DNA of 64,000 bases. Source: Drosophila persimilis (taxonomy: Eukaryota > Arthropoda > Insecta > Diptera > Drosophilidae). Shown in pieces: positions 21,771 to 30,297 of this stretch. The position numbers and the translations under genes are program-made. Each line of letters begins with the position of its first letter. The stretch's first letter is position 1. The notes beneath the pieces are model-generated. The model was not told the DNA's origin. It worked only from the letters and a program-made list of their open reading frames with translations, and did no database searches. The stretch covers positions 151,345 through 215,344 of the forward strand of contig NW_020825458.1 of assembly GCF_003286085.1 (NCBI RefSeq), written 5' to 3'.

Positions 21771-22728
21771 ATGAGAGACAACCGACCCATAAAACAGCGG
21801 TACTACCCGAAAAATCCAGCCATGCGGCGGATCATCGATGAACAGGTCGACCAACTGATAGCAGAGGACCTAATCGAACCATCCCGGAGCCCCCACAGCG
21901 CGCCAATCGTCCTGGTCCGCAAAAAGGACGGGAGATGGCGCATGTGTGTAGATTATCGGCAGCTAAACGAGCGTTCTATCCCGGACGCGTACCCGCTGCC
22001 CAGGATCAACTACATACTAGAGCGACTCCGAAATGCCCACTTCATCACGACCCTGGACCTGAAAAACGGGTACTGGCAGATACCAATGGCCCGGGACAGC
22101 CGGGAAGCCACGGCATTCACAATACCCGGCAGAGGGCTATACCAATGGAAAGTAATGCCTTTCGGTTTACATTCCGCGGGAGCCACGTTTCAACGGACCC
22201 TCGACGCCGTTATCGGCGCAGACATGGAACCATTCGCGTTCGCATATCTCGACGACATCGTCATCGTCGGGAAAAGCTTCCAGGAACACCTGAACAACGT
22301 AAAAGAAGTCTTCGCACGACTGCGAAAGGCAAACCTACGCATCAACACGGACAAGAGCGCCTTCTTCCAACGCCGGATAAAATACTTGGGCCACATGATC
22401 AGCGAAGAAGGTATCCACACGGACCCCGACAAAATTGCAGCCGTAAAGGATCTGAGGCCGCCGACCAACCTGAAGGAGCTACGACAATGCGTAGGAATGG
22501 CCGGTTGGTACCTCATATTTGTCCCAAACTTCGCCACCGTGGTCCAACCAATGTCACTGCTGCTGAAGAAAGGGAAAGCATGGACATGGGGCCAAGAACA
22601 ACAAGACGCCTTCGACGAGCTGAAAACACTTTAACGTCAAATTTTCCCTGCAGACGGACGCGAGCAACCTTGGAGTAGGCGCGGTCCTCACCCAAGAGAT
22701 CGAAGGGAAAGAGCGGGTCATCGCATAG
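21771..22728 (+). pseudogene. pol: Reverse transcriptase of G2 with RNase H mostly deleted
   Basis: RT is open from about 21771 (RMCVDYRQLNE near 21945; MPFGLHSAGATFQ near 22160; catalytic YLDD at 22245-22256; thumb LRQCVGMAGWY near 22480) to a stop at 22634. Beyond it, RNase H starts in another frame (LQTDASNLGVGAVLTQ) but ends at a stop near 22728, where the sequence jumps to the tether before integrase. The rest of RNase H, including the ELE and DHR motifs, is absent. Confidence 0.85.
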
Positions 22729-24326
22729 GAAGACAACACAGCATGCACCTGGCTTAAACAAAGGATCCGGCAAGTCCAAGACGAACCCCAGAAATACCCG
22801 GACTACACGCACGAAAACGGGCAACTATACCGCTATCTAGGACACGGAGCCGACGACGACGACCACATACCGTGGAAACTATGCGTGCCTAAAAACGGCC
22901 GAACGAGAGTACTCCGCGAACGCCATGACGAACCAACAGCAGGACACCTCGGCGTCCGGAAAACCATCCTGTGGACAATGCAACGATATTACTGACCAGG
23001 ACTACACCGAGACGTACGACGGTACGTGCAGGGCTGCATAAGCTGCCAGAAGTTCAAGGCCACACAGCGCAAGGCCGTGGGCAGGATGCTCACGCGCAAA
23101 GCCGAAGAACCCTTCGCCACCCTGTGTGCCGATTTCGTCGGACCATTACCAAGGTCCAAGCACGGGAACACCATCTTACTGGTTTTCTTCGACACTTTCT
23201 CCAAGTGGGTCAAACTGGTACCCCTCAAGAAAGCGACAACAGCGAACCTCGAACGAGCCTTCAGAGAACGAATACTGAGCAGCTTCGGCGTGCCGAAACT
23301 ATTCGTGTGCGAGAACGGAACCCAGTTCACCAGCCGATCGTTTAAAACATTCCTGCGAACCGCAGGCGTAGACCTACAACACACAGCCCCGTATTGCCCC
23401 CAAGAAAACCCGACGGAAAGAGCCAATCGGACTGTGAAAACGATGATCGCACAGTTCGTCGACGACCACCAGAACACGTGGGATGAACTCCTACCCGAGA
23501 TGACATTGGCGATCAACTCCGAGACGACCGGATTCAGCCCCGCTTTCCTCCTGCAAGGAAGAGAACACCGACTCCCCGGCACCCTTTACGACGAAGTCAC
23601 GCCCGGGACAGGGAGTACACAAGAGACGGCCAGCAGCAAAGCGACGAGACTAAAAGAAGTATTCGCCATCGTCCGAAACAACATCCAGAGAGCCAGCCAA
23701 GAGCAAGGGAGACATTACAACCTCCGCCGGCGACTATGGCGCCCCGCCATCGGATCATTAGTACTACTACGCCAACACCACCTCTCCAACGCCGCCGAGG
23801 GCTTCGCGGCAAAGTTAGCTCCGAAGTTCGACGGCCCCTACCGAGTCAACAGTTTTCCATCGCCAAATTACAACATTGCGAAAGCCGGAAACAGAAGACA
23901 GCGAATATCAACGACCACAGAGAGTTCCACGACCACGAGCCCGACGAGCCCACTGGCCTACACAGGAATGCTGACACCGCGGAAGAAACCAATGAAACAG
24001 ACAACCGACCGGCGGCGCCACGCCAACAACAACGCGAGCGCAACAAACCCCTTGACAACGAAGTAAACAGACCCGCTAACGAGGCAAGGGACGAGATGAT
24101 CGCAAGTCAGCGGCGACCCCAAAACGTACCCCCGGTGCAACACGGAAGAGAGAAGAAAAGCTTGCTCCGCAAATACGGACCCCGCAGAAACGGCTTAAAT
24201 AGCCGCAACTCTGGCTCCCAACTCTCACCAGAAGAAGGCGAAGCCATCCGAGCCAACAACCCACCGCCGCGCGCCCCACGCACGGGTCTTCGTGACTCTC
24301 GTCGGGGAAGAAAGGGGAGGGTGTAA
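22729..24326 (+). pseudogene. pol: Integrase of G2, altered catalytic residue and frame changes
   Basis: The zinc-binding part (HDEPTAGHLGVRKT ... CISCQKF) is cut by a stop near 22994. The core is open at 23026-24066: CADFVGPLP (first Asp), CENGTQF where the second catalytic Asp of CDNGTQF is Glu, and PTERANR (Glu present). Near 23870 the frame shifts, and a long charged C-terminal tail is open to 24326, ending on the first bases of the 3' LTR. The frame break and the D-to-E change suggest inactivity. Confidence 0.85.
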
Positions 24327-24921
24327 CGAACCCAAAAGGGTTCGCTACAACGCCTCTCCCAACGCCCTATAAAAGCCCGGCTACTAAATTGCAACACCTC
24401 GCCCAACGCAAAGTGATTTACTACGCAGAACTGGGTCAACCCGCGATCGCCAGAACAGCGAAGTGCACCCCAACACGGAAGTGCACTTTCAAACCCGCTG
24501 ACACAGCGCCCATCGGCGTATAAATAGACGCCGACTGGAAACCAGAAGACAACTTACGCAGAGACCCAGTTCGGAGTACAGACGCGGTACCCGGAACTTA
24601 CCAGAAGACATCGGCGCCCAATTAAAAATAAGTCATTTAAACCGCTAAGAAATACAATAAAGTGTCAAACTTGTAAAGTAAAAACACCCGATTGCGTATG
24701 TTCACCCCAATCAGCCGAGGCACCGACGTCACCCCACTCCAAGCCCCCACGGTCGTTTCGTATACACGACGAGCGACCCCCATTCTATCCCCGATCCACC
24801 TCTCTACGACAGGCCGCCCCCTGACGCCGCCCTTAAGGTTCCATCACATTTCTACAAATTTCTTGTGAATTGACCCCTGGACGTGACTGAGCTTACCTCA
24901 GCCTGAAATAGGTCCATCACA
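24322..24921 (+). repeat. 3' LTR of element G2 (600 bp)
   Basis: Preceded by the purine tract GAAGAAAGGGGAGGG. Same terminal palindrome, TATAAATA (24519-24526) and AATAAA as the 5' LTR but about 155 bp shorter. Followed by target duplication ACAT (24922-24925). Confidence 0.9.
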
Positions 24922-25098
24922 ACATCGTTGCTCTAGCTCTTATAGTCTTTGAGCATTAGGCGCTGAAGGGGACGGACAGACGGACAGACGGACGGACGGA
25001 CAGACGGACAGACAGAGATGGCTTAATCGACTCGGCTATTGATGCTGATCAAGAATATATATACTTTATGGGGTCGGAAACGATTCCTTCTGGACGTT

Positions 25099-25245
25099 TC
25101 CAAGGTGCTGAAACAATTGCCCCTCGCTTTCAATTCTTGGCACATACAAGATACAATAGCAATGGAAACGCACGACAGAACAATGTTCGTGTTACCCAGA
25201 TAGCTTCGGGAAACTCCCAAGATCCTTTAGATACACTAAATTAAA
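25099..25245 (+). pseudogene. gag: Element C internal remnant: leader piece joined to gag 3' end
   Basis: 25106-25147 matches the leader at 29199-29240 (GCTGAAACAATTG...CTTGGCACATAC). It joins directly to 25149-25243, which is the end of element A's gag (reverse complement of about 3191-3287) with about one base difference, including the gag stop. Everything between leader and gag end is missing. Confidence 0.8.
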
Positions 25246-26357
25246 CGAGGGGGAACGTTGTGAGTTGCTGCGGACACCGCAACTCTACAGTTATACCCGA
25301 TACTAAGTCAGTATGGCTCTCCTCCGGCAGACGCCGCTAATATTAAACGACACGACAAAGAGTGCGTGCGAGAGAGACAGAAAATCAGTCTGAGCGTGAC
25401 GTCGGGCGCTGCGTAGCCACTAAAAATTGATTTCCTGCTTTTGGCTACAAAAATGATCCGATCCGATCTATCGGCAACCGGATAGATATGGTCATTCTCT
25501 ATGATTCTGCGTTTTTAGTTTACTCGAATTTGCAATATTGTGGATGCAAGAGATTTTCGTCCTTTGTGTGGGCGGAAGGGGGTGGGGCGAAATTTTGAGA
25601 TATACGTTTTATAGTGAGATCTAACAGAAGTGTGGATACCAAATTTGGTTACTCTAGCCTTAATAGTCTCTGAGATTTATGAATATCCCCAGATCTGCAT
25701 CCTTTGCGGGGGCGGAAGGGGGTGTGGCGAAATTTTGAAACAAACTCGTCTCGGTCCGATATATTAGGAGTGTGGATACCAAATTTGGTTGCTCTAGCTT
25801 TTATAGTCTCTGAGATCTAGGCGCTAATGTTTTACTCTAAACAAAGCCGCCTATGCTACCTGTGTGTTAGAGAGAGACAGGGCGAGAAAAAATGAAATTG
25901 TTTTCTTGATGCTGGCTATAATAGTAATACGATCCAATTCAGATTCTGCAGTCTAAAAGATATGGTCATTCTCTACGATTCTGCGTTTTTGGTTTTCTTG
26001 TATCTTTAAAATTGGGGATGCCACAGATTTTCGCCCTTTGTGGGGGCGGAAGTGGGCGGGGCAAAGTTTTGAAATATTTTTGGAGCAGTGACATATCACA
26101 GAAGTCTGGATCCAAAACATCGTTGCTCTAGCTCTTATAGTCTTTGAGCATTAGGCGCTGAAGGGGACGGACAGACGGACAGACGGACAGACGGACGGAC
26201 GGACAGACAGACAGGGCTCAATCGACTCGGCTATTGATGCTGATCAAGAATATATATACTTTATAGGGTCGGAAACGATTCCTTCTGGACGTTACACACA
26301 TCCACTTTTACCACAAATCTAATATACCCCAATACTCATTTTGAGTATCGGGTATAA
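25246..26357 (-). mobile_element. DINE-1-like element, copy e, full length
   Basis: 1112 bp, reversed: CGAGGGGGAACG on the left, GAGTATCGGGTATAA on the right. (GTCY)n at about 26166-26214. It lies between the gag end and the protease fragment of element C, where about 165 bp including the DTGA active-site region are missing relative to element A. Confidence 0.9.
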
Positions 26358-26533
26358 TAAAATAGATATTCAAGGAATAGGGGAAGGTATAATAACATCC
26401 CAAGGCATTGCCCTAATAGAGCTACAGACAGATAAGTACATAATTCCACACAATTTCCATTTACTTAATCAGAATTTTGCAATTCCGTGTGATGGAATAA
26501 TAGGCATTGATTTCATAAAAGAATTAAACTGCC
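26358..26533 (+). pseudogene. pol: Protease fragment of element C
   Basis: Encodes the protease part after the active site (KIDIQGIGEGIITSQ ... GIIGIDFIKELNC), nearly identical to element A (reverse complement of 2853-3030). It joins directly to an LTR at 26534, so RT, RNase H and integrase are absent: element C is a deletion derivative needing helper proteins. Confidence 0.85.
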
Positions 26534-27954
26534 TGTAGCGCCATTTGAGTAATAATAATTGTTATTAGGATAGAATTTCATGAAGTCTAGTGTAAGTTAG
26601 GCTAGGGCAAAGCGGGAGCGCAATAAAAGCTCGTTCTCTCGCTCTTGGCGAATTCGCCCCGCTTTGCCACCGTAGGTAAGGTAGGCATAGAAGAAATTGT
26701 TTTAATATATAAAAGCAGTCGAGAAAAATCCTTGAAATCGAACGCACGCATCCCTTTTCTTTCGTCGTATTAAAATAAAAACGAGGGGGAACGTTGTGAG
26801 TTGCTGCGGACACCGCAACTCTAGAGTTATACCCGATACTAAGTCAGTATGGCTCTCCTCCGGCAGACGCCGCTAATATTTAACGACACGACAAAGAGTG
26901 CGTGCGAGCGAGACAGAAAATCAGTCTGAGCGTGACGTCGGGCGCTGCGTAGCCACTGCAAATTGATTTGTTCCTTTTGGCTATAAAAATTATCTGATCT
27001 GGTCCAGATTCAGCAATCTAATAGATATGGTCATTATCTATGATTCTGCGTTTTTAGTTTTCTCAAATCTGCAATATTGTGGATGCAACAGATTTTCGTC
27101 CTTTGTGGGGGCGGATGGGGGTGGGGCGAAATTCTGAGAAATACGTTTTATAGTGACATCTTAAAGGAGTGTGTGTACCAAATTTGGTTACTCTAGCCTT
27201 AATAGTCTCTGAGATTTGTGGTTGCCTCAGATTTTCGTCCTTTGCGGTGGCGGAAGGGGGTGTGGCGAAATTTGGGCATGAAACGGTCAAGGTTCGATAT
27301 CACAGGAGTGTGGATACCAAATTTGGTTGCTCTGGCTTTTATAGGTTCTGAGATCCTTGAACTCATATTTTGCAATTGGCAAAACCGACCATGAAACCTG
27401 TGTGTTAGAGTGAGACAGAGCGAGAAAGAGTGAAATTGTTTTCGTGATTCTGGCTGTAATAATTATACGATCTGGTTCAGATTTTGCACTCTAGAAGATA
27501 TAGTCATCTTCTACGAATCTGAGTTTTTAGTTTTCTCGTATCGTCGAAATTGTGGATGCCACAGATTTTCGCCCTTTGTGGGGGCGGAAGTGGGCGGGGC
27601 AAAGTTTTGAAATATTTTTGGAGCAGTGACATATCACAGAAGTCTGGATCCAAAACATCGTTGTTCTAGCTCTTATAGTCTTTGAGCATTAGGCGCTGAA
27701 GGGGACGGACAGACGGACAGACGGACGGACGGACAGACGGACAGACAGACAGGGCTCAATCGACTCGGCTATTGATGCTGATCAAGAATATATATACTTT
27801 ATAGGGTCGGAAACGATTCCTTCTGGACGTTACACACATCCACTTTTACCACAAATCTAATATACCCCAATACTCATTTTGAGTATCGGGTATAAAAATT
27901 GCAGTCACCCAAAATTTCGGTATTGTTATTTGGAAAAACTATTCTAAAATTTCA
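26534..27954 (+). repeat. Second LTR of element C, split by DINE copy f
   Basis: LTR sequence 26534-26781 and 27896-27954 resembles 16493-16750 and includes the AATAAA stem-loop. It has extra bases before the insertion. It is followed by another PBS, so it acts as the 3' LTR of one copy and the 5' LTR of the next. Confidence 0.85.
26782..27895 (-). mobile_element. DINE-1-like element, copy f, full length
   Basis: About 1114 bp, reversed, in the element C LTR. (GTCY)n at about 27704-27752. It differs from other copies in the middle (GACCATGAAACCTGTGTG segment near 27387, shared with copy d), so it belongs to a d/f subgroup. Confidence 0.9.
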
Positions 27955-28158
27955 TGGCGCCCCCGGGTGGACTCGCAATTTAAACGTACATATTAATTCA
28001 AGTGGAAAGGCAAAAAGTGACAGTGACACAGTGAAGAAAAGATAAATAGCCAAAATCTATTATACATACATACATACATGTACATGCATATGTGCGGCAG
28101 CCAATTGCCAAATTGACCGCGACGTGTGTGCAAATAATCAAACAAACCAAACTAAAAA
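27955..28158 (+). other. PBS (probable tRNA-Asn) and leader of the second element C copy
   Basis: TGGCGCCCCCGGGTGGACTC (27955-27974) follows the LTR. The leader is non-coding and matches 16771-16960. DINE copy g interrupts it at an A-run. Confidence 0.75.
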
Positions 28159-29044
28159 CGAGGGGGAACGTTGTGAGTTGCTGCGGACACCGCAACTCTA
28201 CGGTTATACCCGATACTAAGTCAGTATGGCTCTCCTCCGGCAGACGCCGCTAATATTAAACGACACGACAAAGAGTGCGTGCGAGCGAGACAGAAAATCA
28301 GTCTGAGCGTGACGTCGGGCGCTGCGTAGCCACTGCAAATTGATTTGTTCCTTTGGCTATAAAAATGATCTGATCTGATTCAGATTCAGCAATCTGATAG
28401 ATATGGTCGTTATCTATGATTCTGCGTTTTTAGTTTTCTCAAATCTGCAATATTGTGGATGCAACAGATTTTCGTCTTTTGTGTGGGCGGAAGGGGGTGG
28501 GGCGAAATTTTGAGATAAAGGTTTTATAGTGAGATCTAACAGAAGTGCGGATACCAAATTTGGATACTCTAGCTTTAATAGTCTCTGAGATTTGTGAATA
28601 TCCCCAGATTTGCATCCTTTGCGGGGGCGGAAGGGGGTGTGGCGAAATTTTGAAACAAACTCGTCTCGGTCCGATATATTAGGTGTGGATGCCACAGATT
28701 TTCGCCCTTTGTGGGGGCGGAAGTGGACGGGGCAAAGTTTTGAAATATTTGTGTAGCAGTGACATATCACAGAAGTCTGGATCCAAAACATCGTTGCCCT
28801 AGCTCTTATAGTCTTTGAGCATTAGGCGCTGAAGGGGACGGACAGACGGACAGAAGGACGGACGGACAGACGGACAGACGGACGGACGGACAGACAGACA
28901 TGGCTCAATCGACTCGGCTATTGATGCTGATCAAGAATATATATACTTTATGGGGTCGGAAACGATTCCTTCTGGACGTTACACACATCCACTTTTACCA
29001 CAAATCTAATATACCCCAATACTCATTTTGAGTATCGGGTATAA
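28159..29044 (-). mobile_element. DINE-1-like element, copy g, internally deleted
   Basis: 886 bp, reversed, with both ends present. About 220 bp are missing near 28683, where GATATATTAGG joins GTGTGGATGCCACAG. Expanded (GTCY)n at about 28835-28902. Its empty site is present at 16955-16975. Confidence 0.9.
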
Positions 29045-29315
29045 TCACCGCGTCGGTCGTGCAATACCCTGTCTGCAGCTACATATATACAAGAGGAGAG
29101 TACAGCACCTGGAATTTCCTATCTTCCCAAGAGGTATTTGTGCAAAAAATTGAAAGCTCGAGTGAAGACGAAAAGAGTAAAAAACTCGCAATTATTGTCT
29201 TGTGCTGAAACAATTGCACCTCGCTTTCAATTCTTGGCACATACGTATGACATAGTAGAGCTAGATTGCATGCTGTAGTTAGAGTTGAGCATATATATTA
29301 ATACATATATACATA
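29045..29315 (+). other. Leader of second element C copy, continued
   Basis: TCACCGCGTCGGTCG... through TTCTTGGCACATACGTATGAC continues the leader after DINE copy g. It then becomes A/T-rich (ATATATTAATACATATATACATATG). No gene. The right boundary with the next element is uncertain. Confidence 0.55.
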
Positions 29316-29458
29316 TGTACATCTAACCCTCTTGGACGCAATAACTACACATATAACTCATTTTAACTGCAATCGCTGTCACCCCTTTCTCGTTTTCGTT
29401 GTGTCAAATATATATATAGTTGGGTCGTTGGCCAAGCACGCATACCAATACGCAGCTG

Positions 29459-29825
29459 CAGCGGTGAATTTTTTTGTCTCGCTTTCGCTCTTCACCGTTG
29501 CTTATCGTTGTTCTTTTGTTTGGCGCGCTTGATCCAAACCAAACACCAAGTGACGCGCTACCCTTTTTTCGTCGGGTATATTCGTTTGGTGTCAGTAGGA
29601 TCCAACTATCAATTAAGACAAAGTCGTGCCTCGCAAATCAATTTAGCGTCGATCGTTGTCGGTGCATACGTATACACAACATTCATTATTCAGAACTGCA
29701 GCGGTGAAATTTTTCGTTTTCGCTTGTCACCAGTGCAGTTCGTTGGTATTTTTGTGTGGTTTTCGTGTACGCGCCAGCCAAGCGACGCTCTACCCTAAAT
29801 TTTTCGGGTATATTGGTTTTTCACC
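29459..29825 (+). repeat. Two imperfect direct repeats (~240-bp period) in Bel-Pao element 2 leader/LTR
   Basis: GCAGCGGTGAATTTTT...GCTTTCGCTCTTCACC (29459 on) recurs as GCAGCGGTGAAATTTTTCG...GCTTGTCACC (29699 on). GACGCGCTACCC...CGGGTATATTCG (29552 on) recurs as GACGCTCTACCC...CGGGTATATTGG (29783 on). Confidence 0.65.
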
Positions 29826-30297
29826 TCGTTTGGGTACAATTACCCATTATTTCATTGAGTGCCTCGGCATTAAATACGATTATTAGAAACGATCTTTCGC
29901 CTTCAGTTGCTTGCATTGAGAATCAATATGACCTCAAAAGCCAACAATATCGTCCTTGAAGAGCTGAAGAAAAAGCGCAGTTGCCGTGTCAAAGGCATTC
30001 GTTTATTAGCGGCCCGTTTAGAAGCGGGGGATATTCCGCTGGTATTGACGGAGCTCGAGTGCAGACTCGAAACGCTGATGCGTAGCATTGACACGGCACG
30101 CGAACTTCAAGAGAAGATTGAAGATATAGACATTGACGATGAATTTGGAGTCGAGTTGGAAGAACTCTCAATTGTCACAATGGCAAAATTAATGTCTCTC
30201 ATTTGCGCATTAAAGACAGCTGATGAGACAATACCGGCAGTTCCAGCTTATGGTGGCCCAACTCGTGCTCGCCTTCCGAAGTTAGCTCTGCCGCAGT

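Larger units (their letters stand above)
18032..24921 (+). mobile_element. Element G2: gypsy-class LTR retrotransposon, Osvaldo/Ulysses-like
   Basis: Bounded by LTRs beginning TGTAACGAACCC and ending CATCACA, with a 4-bp duplication ACAT at 18028-18031 and 24922-24925. A PBS like that for tRNA-Lys follows the 5' LTR. Gag, protease, RT and integrase are recognisable in gypsy order but carry frameshifts and deletions. It inserted into DINE copy d. The subgroup is inferred from PBS and Gag zinc-finger layout shared with element D. Confidence 0.9.
17158..25098 (-). mobile_element. DINE-1-like element, copy d, split by element G2
   Basis: Pieces 17158-18031 and 24922-25098 form one reversed copy. 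The break is the G2 insertion with the ACAT duplication. The 5' end is truncated: the sequence stops at TTCTGGACGTT and does not reach GGGTATAA. (GTCY)n at about 24971-25017. The terminal hairpin lies near 17170-17195. Confidence 0.9.

Noticed and set aside
29907..29927. Earlier start for Bel-Pao element 2 Gag at 29907
   Set aside because: That codon is TTG; the ATG at 29928 with AATCAAT upstream is the better start.
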